In this document: one piece after another, positions 45,294 through 55,124 of the stretch
Layout: the number at the start of each line of letters is the position of its first letter
Numbering within the stretch: the stretch's first letter is position 1
NCBI RefSeq assembly: GCF_947502415.1
Contig: NZ_CANMZV010000006.1
Coordinates: 186,001-250,000 of the forward strand
DNA from: an uncultured Photobacterium sp.
Lineage (GTDB): Bacteria > Pseudomonadota > Gammaproteobacteria > Enterobacterales > Vibrionaceae
Length of the DNA stretch: 64,000 bases
Direction of reading: 5' to 3'
Position numbers and translations under genes: made by a program
Notes under the pieces: generated by a model
Told to the model about the DNA's origin: nothing
The model's database searches: none
The model's input: the letters and a program-made list of their open reading frames with translations, nothing else

Positions 45294-45821
45294 TTAGCCA
45301 GCCTGTGTATCCATTACCGATGTGGACTCAGCTTTTGCCATCTCGGCAAGATCCTTATCGATGAAGAACAAGGCTTTACCGTCTTCACCCACCAGTTCAA
45401 TCTTATCTAGAATGCCTTTGAACAATTTTTCTTCTTCGTGTTGTTCAGCCACATACCACTGCAAGAAGTTAAACGTAGAGTAGTCCTGAGTTGTAAACGC
45501 AACATGAGCCAGTTTGTTAATCTTGTCAGTAATAAACTGCTCGTGTTCATACGTTTCGCGGAATACCTCACCCAGAGATGTGAACTCGTGCTTAGGTGCT
45601 TCAATCGCACCCAGGATTGGCATCGCACCGGTTTCACTAACATACGTAAACAAACGCTGCATATGTTCCATTTCCTCAACGGCATGAGCACGCAAAAATG
45701 CGGCGGCACCATCGAAACCCTTATCTTCACACCAGGCACTCATCTGCAAGTAAAGGTTCGAAGAAAAGAACTCCAAGTTGATTTGCTCGTTGAGTTTTTC
45801 CACCATTGCTTGAGCTAACAT
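45294..45821 (-). CDS. ftnA: Non-heme ferritin
   Basis: 175-residue four-helix ferritin forming 24-mer iron-storage shells. Ferroxidase residues are seen in [17 protein letters not shown] (first Glu), [16 protein letters not shown] (EExxH) and [13 protein letters not shown]. Begins [19 protein letters not shown], with AGGAG before the ATG. In E. coli ftnA expression is raised by iron; no clear Fur box is seen here. It probably reads through into uspB 67 bases later. Confidence 0.95.
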   Translation of the reverse strand: MLAQAMVEKLNEQINLEFFSSNLYLQMSAWCEDKGFDGAAAFLRAHAVEEMEHMQRLFTYVSETGAMPILGAIEAPKHEFTSLGEVFRETYEHEQFITDKINKLAHVAFTTQDYSTFNFLQWYVAEQHEEEKLFKGILDKIELVGEDGKALFFIDKDLAEMAKAESTSVMDTQAG

Positions 45822-46135
45822 CTTACTACTCCTATATATTCTAGTTTATACCAATCTCACCGTTAGGTATGAAATCGTGGATAAACCATTGTCACAATGC
45901 AAAGTTGATAATGCAACTCAAAGAAATAGCCAAGATTAATTATCCGGCTCACCCTCCCAGCTTCCCAACACAAGCACCACCTCAGACCTTTAATACCAAA
46001 CTGAATAATAAGAATTTGAACTACCTTCCTGCACAGCCTAAGCCAAGCCTATCAGGATGCGATCTGAGCGATATTATTCAGCGAAACTCGGTGCTAGCAT
46101 GAAAACAACATAATAAGGATGAAGGAGCAAAAGGT
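45822..46135. other. Divergent ftnA/uspA intergenic region
   Basis: 314 AT-rich bases carrying promoters for both directions. AAGGAG precedes uspA by eight bases. I see no gene, terminator or recognisable operator. Confidence 0.5.
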
Positions 46136-46558
46136 ATGGCATACAAACATATACTGGTCGCAATCGACCTCTCGGATGACAGCTACACCCTGGTGACTAA
46201 AGCCGCTAACTTAGCCCGTGAACTCGATGCCAAACTGTCCCTTATCCATATTGACGTCAACTATGCCGAGCTCTATACCGGGCTGATTGATATCAATCTC
46301 TCCGATGCCCAGCACCGGATGGCAGATGATGCCCAAAAGCAGCTACAGTCTCTGGCCGCCAAGGCCAACTACCCGGTTTCCCATACCCTAGTCGGCAGCG
46401 GCGATCTCAGCGACGAAATCTGCCATGCGATCAATGATATTGATGTCGAGTTGGTTGTCTGCGGCCATCACCAGGACTTCTGGAGCAAAATCCTGTCGTC
46501 AGCCAAACAGCTGCTCAACCATACCCCAGTCGATCTCTTGATGATTCCGCTAAAATAA
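46136..46558 (+). CDS. uspA: Universal stress protein A
   Basis: 140 residues of the Usp fold. HILVAIDLSDDSYTLVTKAANLARELDAKLSLIHID at the N-terminus matches E. coli UspA; the UspA class lacks the ATP-binding GxGxxG, and here the segment is GHHQDFWSKILSSAKQLLNHTPVDLLMIPLK. Cytoplasmic, induced by growth arrest and many stresses. uspA and uspB flank ftnA in this genome as in related vibrios. Confidence 0.95.
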   Translation: MAYKHILVAIDLSDDSYTLVTKAANLARELDAKLSLIHIDVNYAELYTGLIDINLSDAQHRMADDAQKQLQSLAAKANYPVSHTLVGSGDLSDEICHAINDIDVELVVCGHHQDFWSKILSSAKQLLNHTPVDLLMIPLK

Positions 46559-46706
46559 GCTCACGCTTCCCATCAAGCCGGCGATCACTTGCAATGGTCG
46601 CCGCGACTCACCCGACCAGCAATACCCACATTGATTATCCATATTTCAGCACAGCTAATTCCGTTACACTACGCTATATTTTTATGGATTTTAGCTAGTT
46701 ATTGAT

Positions 46707-47579
46707 ATGGGATATTTATCTGCAGTCACCCTGCTCTGGGCTTTTTCCTTCAGCCTGATCGGGGTTTACCTGGCCGGGCAGGTCGATGCCTGGTTCTCAG
46801 TACTTACCCGGGTCGTCCTGGCAGCACTGGTGTTTCTGCCATTCCTGCGAAAACAACACCTGCACCCCAAGCTGGCTCTCAAGCTGATGGCCGTCGGCGC
46901 ATTCCAGCTCGGGCTGATGTACTGCTTCTATTACCAGTCGTTCCTTTACCTGAGCGTGCCGGAAGTCTTACTGTTTACTATCTTTACTCCGATTTATGTC
47001 ACACTGATCTACGATCTGCTACATCGACAGTTTTCAGCCTGGTACCTGTTAACCGCCGCCATTGCCGTCATCGGCGCCGCGGTGATCAAGTTTGAAGGGA
47101 TCAACGAGAACTTCATTATAGGTTTCTGCATCGTCCAGGGCGCAAACCTGTGCTTTGCTATCGGTCAGGTCGGTTACAAACGAACCATGGAGCAAGAAAA
47201 CGCTGAGCTACCACAGCATACGGTCTTCGGGCTGTTCTACCTCGGCGCCATCTGCGTCGCCCTGCCCATGTTTCTGCTGTTTGGCAATATCGACAAACTG
47301 CCGACCACAAACACCCAGTGGGGGATCTTGCTCTATCTCGGCACCATAGCCTCGGGGCTTGGCTATTTCATCTGGAACAAAGGGGCAACCCTGGTTAACG
47401 CCGGCGCTTTGGCCATCATGAACAATGCTCTGGTTCCGGCGGGTCTTATTGTGAACATCGTGATCTGGAACCGTGAGGTCGACTACCCGCGCCTAATCAT
47501 CGGCGGAGTGATCATCATGGCATCACTGTGGGTTAATGAAACCTGGGTAAAGCGAAAGGTGGAAATGGCCCGAGCGTAA
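46707..47579 (+). CDS. EamA/DMT-superfamily transporter
   Basis: 290 residues with ten helices in two EamA repeats (about 5-130 and 140-285). Typical segments: LLWAFSFSLIGVYLAGQVDAW, FQLGLMYCFYYQSFLYLSVPEVLLFTIFTPIYV and YLGTIASGLGYFIWNKGATLVNAGALAIMNN. Members export amino acids or related metabolites; the substrate is unknown. The weak start context (no Shine-Dalgarno) suggests low expression. Ends at a strong bidirectional terminator shared with fre. Confidence 0.88.
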   Translation: MGYLSAVTLLWAFSFSLIGVYLAGQVDAWFSVLTRVVLAALVFLPFLRKQHLHPKLALKLMAVGAFQLGLMYCFYYQSFLYLSVPEVLLFTIFTPIYVTLIYDLLHRQFSAWYLLTAAIAVIGAAVIKFEGINENFIIGFCIVQGANLCFAIGQVGYKRTMEQENAELPQHTVFGLFYLGAICVALPMFLLFGNIDKLPTTNTQWGILLYLGTIASGLGYFIWNKGATLVNAGALAIMNNALVPAGLIVNIVIWNREVDYPRLIIGGVIIMASLWVNETWVKRKVEMARA

Positions 47580-47599
47580 GTTCAAGTCACTTGATAAAG

Positions 47600-47629
47600 A
47601 AAAGGCGAGACAGATGTCTCGCCTTTTTA
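47600..47629. terminator. Bidirectional terminator between the DMT transporter and fre
   Basis: AAAGGCGAGACA (47601-47612) and TGTCTCGCCTTT (47615-47626), loop GA, followed by more T on the plus strand and preceded by A. Confidence 0.95.
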
Positions 47630-47630
47630 C

Positions 47631-48341
47631 TTAGATAAATGCAAATGCGTCAGCAAACATCCGGTCTCGTTCAGCACCTTTTTCAGCAGTGAACTGCTCA
47701 CGCGCCGCGCCAGCCATTTCAAAACGACCACAAAGATAAATGTCATAAGCTGACAGACTGACGAAGTCATCGCTAACAGCTTCCAGTACATTACCGGTTT
47801 TGCCCTGCCAACCATCCGGAGCGGTTTCAACCACCGGTACATAAGTCAGGTTACTGTGCTGCTCGGACAGTGCCAGAAGCTCATCGTGCGCATACAGCTG
47901 GCAGGCATCACGTCCCCCCCAGTAAACAAAAATCGGCTGAGACACTCCGCGGCTCAGACAGTTATCCAAAATACTGCGAACATAGGAAAAACCGGTACCG
48001 CCGGCAATCATCAGCAGCGGTTTGTCGCTGTTTTCTCGTACCCACGCCTCACCGTGCGGGGCCTCAATCTCAAACGGATGGCCATTGTCCTTGGCTGCCT
48101 TCATTGCCTCAACCACTTCAATCGCATACGGATTGTGCTCAGCAGCACCGATATGGAGCTCCAGCTCACCTTCACGACAAGGGCTGCTGGCAATCGAGAA
48201 CGGACGCTTATCCTTCTCTCCCATCACCGCCAGCAAATACTGGCCCGCTTTGAATTCAATCTTATGTTCGGGCTGCAACAGAATACGGTAAGTATTGCAT
48301 GCTAACGATTCTACTGACTTAACTTCACATTTGATGGACAT
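47631..48341 (-). CDS. fre: NAD(P)H-flavin reductase (Fre/LuxG type)
   Basis: 236 residues. FAD/FMN-binding [20 protein letters not shown], pyridine nucleotide loop [17 protein letters not shown] and C-terminal [16 protein letters not shown]. It reduces free flavins with NAD(P)H; reduced flavin can serve luciferase, ferric reduction and the prenyl-FMN needed by UbiD. AGAGGAA precedes the ATG. Nine bases upstream lies a broken 2Fe-2S ferredoxin gene, then ubiD; ubiD and fre are adjacent in E. coli too. Confidence 0.95.
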   Translation of the reverse strand: MSIKCEVKSVESLACNTYRILLQPEHKIEFKAGQYLLAVMGEKDKRPFSIASSPCREGELELHIGAAEHNPYAIEVVEAMKAAKDNGHPFEIEAPHGEAWVRENSDKPLLMIAGGTGFSYVRSILDNCLSRGVSQPIFVYWGGRDACQLYAHDELLALSEQHSNLTYVPVVETAPDGWQGKTGNVLEAVSDDFVSLSAYDIYLCGRFEMAGAAREQFTAEKGAERDRMFADAFAFI

Positions 48342-48350
48342 TGTATTCCT

Positions 48351-48601
48351 CTAGTCTAACTCTAGTGCCAAGTCACTTTTGACCGTGGCCTGGCAGGTAA
48401 AGATCCAACCTTCGGCTTGCTCCTTTTCAGTAAGCATAGGCTCAAGCTGGTAACTTATCTCGCCAGATATCTTTCGGCACATGCCCCGACCTGACACCGG
48501 TTAGGAAACGCGACGCCTGCATTGAGCGCTGCCTGCAACACCGTTTCCTGCTCATCAGCAGTAAACGTAATATCATGAGGCAACAGGCGTACTTGGTGCA
48601 T
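48351..48601 (-). pseudogene. 2Fe-2S ferredoxin-like gene broken by a frameshift
   Basis: The first frame from ATG 48601 reads to AFPNRCQVGAC and then leaves the family (AERYLAR, stop). The second frame picks up exactly there with MCRKISGEISYQ and continues to GWIFTCQATVKSDLALELD, stop at 48351. Together they make a plant-type ferredoxin of about 85 residues with Cys ligands C-x4-C-x2-C and a late C, if GMC is restored. The DNA has GCATGTGC where GCATGTGGNATGTGC would be needed: a 7-nt loss between ATGTG repeats. It sits between ubiD and fre in one orientation. A sequencing error or a strain-specific mutation are both possible. Confidence 0.8.
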
Positions 48602-48617
48602 ATAGATTTTTCATCAA

Positions 48618-48641
48618 GCCGGGTTACCAAGGTAATCCGGC
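48618..48641 (-). terminator. Hairpin after ubiD
   Basis: GCCGGGTTACC (48618-48628) and GGTAATCCGGC (48631-48641) with one mismatch, 27 bases past the ubiD stop; weak U tract, so partial termination ahead of the ferredoxin remnant and fre is likely. Confidence 0.55.
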
Positions 48642-48667
48642 CACATTCTTATTTGTTTAAATCTGGC

Positions 48668-50527
48668 TTAATCCAGAATTTCCAGCTCATCCCAGATCGC
48701 GTCAATTTTGGCGACGATATCCGGGTCTTTGCTGATAGGAATTCCCCATTCACGATCAACCTCACCCTGCCACTTATTGGTAGCATCCAGCCCCATCCTT
48801 GAGCCCGTAGGACTATTGCCTACCAACAGGGTATCGCGACTTGGATCCATCCGGGTAGTAACCGCCCAGATGACATCGTTCCAGTCACGCGCATTCACAT
48901 CATCATCACAGATAATGATGAACTTGGTATCCATATGGGGATCCAATAACGGCCAGATGCCATTCATGACACGCTGGGCATGGCCTGCCGCGGTTTTCTT
49001 GATGGTCACAATGGCCATCCCGCTAGTATCGGCTTCCGTCGGTAAGTAAAAATCCACAACCTCCGGAAATTGCTTCAAGACGGAGTGAGTAAGCACTTCG
49101 CTATCAAACAGTTCTGTTGACGGGCGAATGGACACGGGCGAAGTCGCGGTTTCAGCTTCCCATTTTATTGTTGCGTCCAGCCCCATCTTAGAGCCAAGGC
49201 CAACAACCGGCGAAGCAAAATCCAGTGAATCGATCGGGGTATTTTCAATCATCACCGTATCACGCGCTGGGTCCATCCGGGTTGTCATTGCTTGAATAAC
49301 ACTATTCCAGTCGCGCGCGTTGACGTCATCGTCACAGACAATCACGAACTTGGTGTACATGAACTGGCGCAGGAAGGACCATACCCCCATCATCACCCGC
49401 TTAGCATGGCCCGGGTACTGTTTCTTCATTGTCACCACAGCCATCCGGTAGGAACACCCCTCCGGCGGCAGGTAGAAATCGACAATTTCCGGGAACTGCT
49501 TTTGCAGGATCGGCACGAACACCTCGTTCAATGCCACCCCCAGCACCGCCGGTTCATCGGGCGGGCGGCCGGTATAGGTACTGTGGTAGATAGGATCCTT
49601 GCGCATCGTAACGTGTGTAATGGTAAACACATGATGGCGCTCGACCTCATTGTAGTAGCCGGTGTGGTCGCCATAAGGGCCTTCGTCGGCAAACTCGTTC
49701 GGATCGATATAGCCTTCCAGCACGATTTCGGCACTGGCTGGCACTTCCAGGTCATTACTGATGCTTTTAACAACCTCGGTCTTACTACCCCGCAGCAAGC
49801 CAGCAAAGGCATACTCCGACAGAGTATCCGGCACCGGCGTTACAGCCCCGAGAATAGTCGCCGGATCAGCACCGAATGCAACCGACACAGGGAACGGCTC
49901 ACCAGGATGGGTTTCCATCCAGTCACGCAAATCCAGCGCACCGCCACGGTGGGCCAGCCAGCGCATGATGATCTTGTTCTTGCCCAGTTTCTGCTGGCGG
50001 TAGATCCCCAGGTTCTGGCGCTTCTTATTCGGCCCTTTCGTGACCGTCAGGCCCCAGGTCAACAGCGGTGCGACGTCGCCCGGCCAGCAGCTCATCACCG
50101 GGATTTTATCGAGGTCGACGTCATCGCCTTCCCAAACCACCTGTTGGCATGGCGCCTTACGCAGTCGCTTGGCAGGCATGTTCAATACCTGCTTGAACAC
50201 CGGCAGCTTATCGATCGCATCACGGAACCCTCGAGGTGGCTCAGGCTCTTTCAGGTAGGCCAGCAATTTACCGACATCACGCAGCTCCCGGACATCCTGC
50301 CGGCCCATTCCCATCGCCACTCGCTCAGGGGTGCCATATAGGTTAGCCAATACCGGCATGTCATAGCCGATCGGGTTTTCAAACAACAGGGCCGGACCGC
50401 CCGCACGCAGCGTTCGGTCGCAAATCTCGGTTATTTCCTGGTTCGGATCGACAGGCCGCTTAATACGTTTGAGCTGACCTCCCTGCTCCAGGTAGTCAAT
50501 GAACTCTCGCAGATCCTTAAATTTCAT
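48668..50527 (-). CDS. ubiD: 3-octaprenyl-4-hydroxybenzoate decarboxylase UbiD with internal duplication
   Basis: 619 residues against about 497 in E. coli. Residues 1-456 follow E. coli UbiD closely ([63 protein letters not shown] with the catalytic Glu). The segment [12 protein letters not shown] to GLDATIKW (343-456) is then repeated after a 28-residue linker as [12 protein letters not shown] to GLDATNKW (485-586), and the normal tail follows. The second copy is diverged and shortened. It decarboxylates the ubiquinone precursor using prenyl-FMN. ATG at 50527 is preferred; a GTG at 50545 adds six residues. Confidence 0.93.
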   Translation of the reverse strand: MKFKDLREFIDYLEQGGQLKRIKRPVDPNQEITEICDRTLRAGGPALLFENPIGYDMPVLANLYGTPERVAMGMGRQDVRELRDVGKLLAYLKEPEPPRGFRDAIDKLPVFKQVLNMPAKRLRKAPCQQVVWEGDDVDLDKIPVMSCWPGDVAPLLTWGLTVTKGPNKKRQNLGIYRQQKLGKNKIIMRWLAHRGGALDLRDWMETHPGEPFPVSVAFGADPATILGAVTPVPDTLSEYAFAGLLRGSKTEVVKSISNDLEVPASAEIVLEGYIDPNEFADEGPYGDHTGYYNEVERHHVFTITHVTMRKDPIYHSTYTGRPPDEPAVLGVALNEVFVPILQKQFPEIVDFYLPPEGCSYRMAVVTMKKQYPGHAKRVMMGVWSFLRQFMYTKFVIVCDDDVNARDWNSVIQAMTTRMDPARDTVMIENTPIDSLDFASPVVGLGSKMGLDATIKWEAETATSPVSIRPSTELFDSEVLTHSVLKQFPEVVDFYLPTEADTSGMAIVTIKKTAAGHAQRVMNGIWPLLDPHMDTKFIIICDDDVNARDWNDVIWAVTTRMDPSRDTLLVGNSPTGSRMGLDATNKWQGEVDREWGIPISKDPDIVAKIDAIWDELEILD

Positions 50528-50661
50528 AGGCTCGTTGTTATCCACTCAGCTGAACGCGACAGCTCCCGGTCGGCCACATAACCTGCCGGGAACTGTAAAA
50601 AAGTAGAATCATTATAACGAGTTGTTAACCTGAGGACACCGTAAAATCAGTGTGGTTAATA

Positions 50662-51657
50662 TCATGGCATCTGGGCTTGGGCCGCCCTGAAGTTATTCAG
50701 CAATACCTTGTTTGGCGTGGCCGATGCCAGCTGCTCGAGCCAATCCAAATATCCCTGCTGCACTAACTCCATTGCAACCAGGTGACCATCTTCAGCCTCA
50801 CCCAACTTTTCAACCAGAAACTCTCGGGCTGCAACAGGCAGCGGCTGCAAATTGATCAGGGCCTTATACGCCTGTGCCTTCAGCGACGGATTGCTTGTCG
50901 CCGCCATTAATTGTACGACAGCATCTGGAGCCGGAGCCTGTGCTGCCAGCCGGTTCAATTCGCCCTGGCTGAAGGAATCTGTTCGCCGCCGCCACAGCAG
51001 ACGGTAAAGCTCCTCGTCTCCGGATGCTGCCGCCAAATGGGCAATCACACCGTTATCCGGTAGCCACATCAACTTATTGTCAGTAGAAAACTGCGCCACC
51101 AACCTATCAACCGCCTCTGGTGACAATTTTGGCAGCTGCTGGATAAAAATATCGCGGCGGTTGGCCTGCGCTTGCAAATCCCCCACCAGCCATGAAGAAA
51201 GAGTCAACTGACCGGCTTCAGCCTGTATCAGCATTTCTCCTGCCAGCAGGTGCTGCTGCCACTTCGTCACCAGACCACGCGCTTTGGCGCCGTAATAAAA
51301 AGCAGACTTAGTGACCTGATACCCATCCCCCTGCTCGACTACGGTAAATGCCGGCTTACGCTCAGCCTGAGCCTGGAGCCAGTCCGCTTTGCTCTGATCC
51401 AGCTCGCCGCTGTCAACGGCATACTCTACCAGCCGAGCTCGTACCGCTTCCTGCTGTAAAAGGGGAAGTTGGGAAAGATTAAACTCCAGCGCCTGAATAT
51501 CGCTGTTGTCATAGAGGGTCTTAAGGGCTGAGGCCCTGATATGAACCTGAGGAGAGGCAACGGCCTGCGTTACCTGTTGTTCGGTTACTTCTGCGGCGCC
51601 AGCCGGATTCAAACCAGCCGCCAGAAGCAATAAAAGCATGCACCATCCTTGTCGCAT
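50662..51657 (-). CDS. Secreted hypothetical protein with helical repeats
   Basis: 331 residues with a clear signal peptide (MRQGWCMLLLLLAAGLNPAGA, cut after AGA or AEV). The rest is largely alpha-helical with Leu/Ala-rich pairs of helices, HEAT- or Sel1-like (VASPQVHIRASALKTLYDNS; SNPSLKAQAYKALINLQPLP; LGEAEDGHLVAMELVQQGYLDWLEQL). AAGGAGGT three bases before the ATG suggests good expression. I do not recognise the family. It lies alone between ubiD and rho; a periplasmic protein-binding role is only a guess. Confidence 0.75.
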   Translation of the reverse strand: MRQGWCMLLLLLAAGLNPAGAAEVTEQQVTQAVASPQVHIRASALKTLYDNSDIQALEFNLSQLPLLQQEAVRARLVEYAVDSGELDQSKADWLQAQAERKPAFTVVEQGDGYQVTKSAFYYGAKARGLVTKWQQHLLAGEMLIQAEAGQLTLSSWLVGDLQAQANRRDIFIQQLPKLSPEAVDRLVAQFSTDNKLMWLPDNGVIAHLAAASGDEELYRLLWRRRTDSFSQGELNRLAAQAPAPDAVVQLMAATSNPSLKAQAYKALINLQPLPVAAREFLVEKLGEAEDGHLVAMELVQQGYLDWLEQLASATPNKVLLNNFRAAQAQMP

Positions 51658-51847
51658 GTCACCTCCTTATGGTGAGGAACGCATTCATCCAACCATCCGC
51701 AATAACTCGCCCTCCTGGCTCGCTTTCCGCTGCGGGTTGAGCGTCAACAGTTACGCACTCTGTGACCGCTCTCAAAATGATATGCAATCGAATACTATTT
51801 AATTAAATATCATTTAAATGAATTATGCAGGAACACCACCCAATAAA

Positions 51848-51870
51848 AAACGCCACACAAGGTGGCGTTT
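51848..51870 (-). terminator. Rho-independent terminator of rho
   Basis: AAACGCCAC (51848-51856), loop ACAAG, GTGGCGTTT (51862-51870); six T follow on the minus strand. Confidence 0.9.
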
Positions 51871-51900
51871 GCAAAAACTGTGAGTTTATACCAAGAAATC

Positions 51901-53166
51901 TTACGACTTCTGGCGACGCATCGCGTCAAAGAACTCATTGTTGGTCTTGGTCATCGACAGCTTGTCGATCAAAAATTCCATGCTGTCAGTTTCGTTCATC
52001 GGGTGAACAATCTTACGCAAGATCCACATCTTCTGTAGCTCGTCTGGTTTAGCCAGCAGCTCTTCACGACGAGTACCAGAGCGGTTAAAGTCAATTGCAG
52101 GGAAAACACGTTTCTCGGCAATCTTACGAGACAGGTGCAGCTCCATGTTACCTGTACCCTTGAATTCTTCGTAAATGACTTCGTCCATCTTCGAACCGGT
52201 ATCAACCAGCGCCGTCGCGATGATAGTCAGGCTACCGCCCTCTTCAACGTTACGTGCCGCACCGAAGAAACGCTTAGGACGGTGCAGTGCATTCGCATCC
52301 ACACCACCGGTCAGTACCTTACCAGATGAAGGCACAACGGTGTTGTAAGCACGAGCCAAACGAGTAATAGAGTCCAGCAGGATCACTACGTCTTTCTTAT
52401 GTTCAACCAGGCGCTTCGCCTTCTCGATAACCATTTCCGCTACCTGAACGTGACGAGAAGCTGGCTCATCGAATGTCGATGCTACTACTTCACCCTTAAC
52501 CAGGCGCTGCATTTCCGTTACTTCTTCCGGGCGTTCGTCGATAAGAAGCACCATCAGCTCACATTCTGGGTGGTTGTAGGCAATGCTCTGGGCAATGTTC
52601 TGCAACAACATAGTTTTACCCGCTTTTGGCGGTGCTACGATCAAACCACGCTGGCCCTTACCGATAGGTGAAGCCAGGTCCAGAACACGAGCCGTGATAT
52701 CTTCTGTCGAACCGTTACCGCGTTCCATGCGCATGCGATCGTTCGCGTGCAGCGGAGTCAGGTTTTCAAACAGGATCTTGTTACGCGCGTTGTCAGGTTT
52801 GTCGTGGTTAACTTCATTGACTTTCAACAGTGCAAAATAGCGCTCGCCATCTTTCGGAGGACGGATCTTACCGGAGATTGTGTCACCAGTACGAAGGTTG
52901 AATCGGCGGATTTGGCTAGGAGAAACGTAGATGTCGTCAGGACCGGCAAGGTAAGAACTGTCTGCAGAGCGAAGGAAGCCGAAGCCATCTTGAAGGATCT
53001 CTAGAACACCATCGCCAAAAATGTCCTCACCACTTTTTGCATGCTGTTTGAGAATAGAGAAGATTATGTCTTGTTTTCTCAAACGCGCCAGGTTTTCTAA
53101 TCCTAAGCTTTCGCCAAGCGCAACCAACTTCGAAATAGGTTGGTTTTTCAGTTCTGTAAGATTCAT
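51901..53166 (-). CDS. rho: Transcription termination factor Rho
   Basis: 421 residues. The N-terminal RNA-binding domain includes [30 protein letters not shown]; Walker A is [16 protein letters not shown], Walker [17 protein letters not shown], and the Q-loop/R-loop region is [17 protein letters not shown] and [17 protein letters not shown] at 53166 (MNLTELKN) aligns with E. coli; an upstream start adds eight residues. A 198-base leader separates it from trxA, as in E. coli where it permits autoregulation. Confidence 0.98.
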   Translation of the reverse strand: MNLTELKNQPISKLVALGESLGLENLARLRKQDIIFSILKQHAKSGEDIFGDGVLEILQDGFGFLRSADSSYLAGPDDIYVSPSQIRRFNLRTGDTISGKIRPPKDGERYFALLKVNEVNHDKPDNARNKILFENLTPLHANDRMRMERGNGSTEDITARVLDLASPIGKGQRGLIVAPPKAGKTMLLQNIAQSIAYNHPECELMVLLIDERPEEVTEMQRLVKGEVVASTFDEPASRHVQVAEMVIEKAKRLVEHKKDVVILLDSITRLARAYNTVVPSSGKVLTGGVDANALHRPKRFFGAARNVEEGGSLTIIATALVDTGSKMDEVIYEEFKGTGNMELHLSRKIAEKRVFPAIDFNRSGTRREELLAKPDELQKMWILRKIVHPMNETDSMEFLIDKLSMTKTNNEFFDAMRRQKS

Positions 53167-53364
53167 AGTGGTGGGTTTCTTGTCAGTCAAAATCGGGGTT
53201 CTATGTTAGTTGAGATAGAGTTGACCAATGGGGCTGGTCAAGGAATGAACAAATATAAAATTTACGTGCAATAAGTTAGCACTAAACATTGCGTCCGTCT
53301 AGCATAGTCGGAAGTCAAACCATGCACAACTGAGAAATTGCGCACGGTTCGGGTAAAAGCTTGC

Positions 53365-53691
53365 TTATAGGTTCGCGTCCAGGAACTCTTTCAGCTGGCT
53401 CTTAGATAGTGCACCTACCTTAGTAGCTGCCACTCCGCCATCTTTAAACAGCAACAGTGTTGGAATACCACGGATACCGAACTTTGGCGGTGTCGCTGAG
53501 TTCTGATCGATATTTAGCTTACCGATAGTCAGCTTGCCTTCGTACTCGTCCGCGATTTCGTCAAGAATTGGGGCAATCATTTTGCAAGGACCACACCATT
53601 CAGCCCAAAAATCTACTAATACAGGGCCTGCAGCATTAATCACATCGCTGTCAAAACTTGCGTCTGTCAGCTGCACAATCTTGTCGCTCAT
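53365..53691 (-). CDS. trxA: Thioredoxin 1
   Basis: 108 residues with the redox motif [12 protein letters not shown]. The cis-Pro segment is [17 protein letters not shown] at 53691 ([10 protein letters not shown]) has GGAG six bases upstream. It is the main cytosolic disulfide reductant, reduced by thioredoxin reductase. It diverges from rhlB across 113 bases and precedes rho, an order conserved in gammaproteobacteria. Confidence 0.98.
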   Translation of the reverse strand: MSDKIVQLTDASFDSDVINAAGPVLVDFWAEWCGPCKMIAPILDEIADEYEGKLTIGKLNIDQNSATPPKFGIRGIPTLLLFKDGGVAATKVGALSKSQLKEFLDANL

Positions 53692-53804
53692 CTTCCACTC
53701 CAATGGTTGATTTTCTTGGCTGATTTTATTTTAACCAGCAAATCGTTGCCCTATTTGAATGGAATCCGTTTCGTATTGCAACCCTAAGCTGATATTCTAT
53801 ACGA

Positions 53805-55121
53805 ATGAAGACGACTCACATCACAGAGCAGAAATTTGCCGACCTGGGTTTAAACCCTACGGTTTTACAAGGCCTGGAAGCCAAAGGTTTCCACAATTGT
53901 ACACCGATCCAGGCTCTGGCATTGCCGGTAGTGCTCACCGGCCGAGACATTGCAGGTCAGGCTCAAACAGGCACAGGGAAGACCCTGGCGTTCCTGACTG
54001 CGACCTTTAACCATTTGCTACTCACTCCGGCAACGGAAGACCGCAAGACTAACCATCCCCGTGCCATCATTATGGCACCTACTCGCGAGCTAGCAATCCA
54101 GATTTACAACGATGCTAAACCGCTTCTTGAAAGCACTGGCCTGACTGCAGGTCTGGCATACGGTGGCGAAGCTTACGAGAAACAGCAGAAGACACTCGAA
54201 GCAGGCGTAGATATCCTGATCGGCACCTGTGGCCGTATCATCGACTTCTACAAACAGCGTGTTATCGACCTTCGTTCGATCCAAGTTGTCGTGCTTGACG
54301 AAGCCGACCGCATGTTCGACCTTGGCTTCATCAAGGATATCCGCTTCTTGTTCCGCCGCATGCCGACACCGAAAGCACGCCTGAACATGCTGTTCTCAGC
54401 CACGCTGTCCTACCGCGTGAAAGAGCTGGCTTTCGAGCATATGAACAACCCTGAAAGCGTGATTGTTGAACCGGAGCAGAAAACCGGTCACCGCATCCAG
54501 GAAGAGCTGTTCTACCCGTCAAACCAAGACAAAATGCGCCTGCTTCAGACTCTTATTGAGGAAGAATGGCCAGATCGCGCCATTGTGTTTGCGAATACCA
54601 AGCACCGCTGTGAAGACATCTGGGCTCACCTTGCTGCCGACAAACACCGTGTTGGCCTGCTAACTGGTGACGTTCCGCAGAAAAAACGCGTGCGTATCCT
54701 TGAACAGTTTACTAACGGCGAAGTGGATATTCTGGTAGCAACGGATGTGGCAGCCCGAGGCCTTCACATCCCACAGGTAACCCATGTCTTCAACTATGAT
54801 CTACCTGATGATGCCGAGGACTATGTTCACCGTATTGGCCGTACCGGCCGTGCAGGTGCCAGCGGTCACTCGATCAGCTTTGCGTGTGAGCAATATGCGA
54901 TCAACCTGCCGGCGATCGAAACTTATATCGAACATGCGATCCCGCAATCTAAGTATGATGCTGATGCACTGCTTGATGATCTACCTGCACCGGTAAGCAT
55001 CCCGCGCGCACCGCGTCAGGGTGGCAACCGTCGCAGCAGTTCATCCCGCCAGGGCCAGTCGCGCCAAGGACAATCGCGCCAGCGCAACCGTCGCCGCCCT
55101 CAGCAACAGAAACAACAATAA
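53805..55121 (+). CDS. rhlB: ATP-dependent RNA helicase RhlB
   Basis: 438-residue DEAD-box helicase. Q motif region [15 protein letters not shown], Walker [13 protein letters not shown], motif Ib and II with [17 protein letters not shown] in LFSATLSYR and motif [16 protein letters not shown]. The tail (400-438) is rich in Arg, Gln and Ser. RhlB unwinds RNA for the RNase E degradosome. It starts four codons from the weak context at 53805 without a clear Shine-Dalgarno and precedes gppA by three bases. Confidence 0.96.
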   Translation: MKTTHITEQKFADLGLNPTVLQGLEAKGFHNCTPIQALALPVVLTGRDIAGQAQTGTGKTLAFLTATFNHLLLTPATEDRKTNHPRAIIMAPTRELAIQIYNDAKPLLESTGLTAGLAYGGEAYEKQQKTLEAGVDILIGTCGRIIDFYKQRVIDLRSIQVVVLDEADRMFDLGFIKDIRFLFRRMPTPKARLNMLFSATLSYRVKELAFEHMNNPESVIVEPEQKTGHRIQEELFYPSNQDKMRLLQTLIEEEWPDRAIVFANTKHRCEDIWAHLAADKHRVGLLTGDVPQKKRVRILEQFTNGEVDILVATDVAARGLHIPQVTHVFNYDLPDDAEDYVHRIGRTGRAGASGHSISFACEQYAINLPAIETYIEHAIPQSKYDADALLDDLPAPVSIPRAPRQGGNRRSSSSRQGQSRQGQSRQRNRRRPQQQKQQ

Positions 55122-55124
55122 GAT

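Noticed and set aside
45869..46102. 77-codon frame in the ftnA-uspA gap
   Set aside because: Lacks a ribosome binding site and reads like translated AT-rich spacer.
48351..48601. Programmed ribosomal frameshift in the ferredoxin gene
   Set aside because: No slippery heptamer or downstream stimulator is seen, and a simple shift would not restore the missing residues between the second and third Cys; a 7-nt deletion explains the site better.
49292..50341. 349-codon plus-strand frame
   Set aside because: Antisense to ubiD; composition is that of a shadow frame and ubiD is unambiguous.
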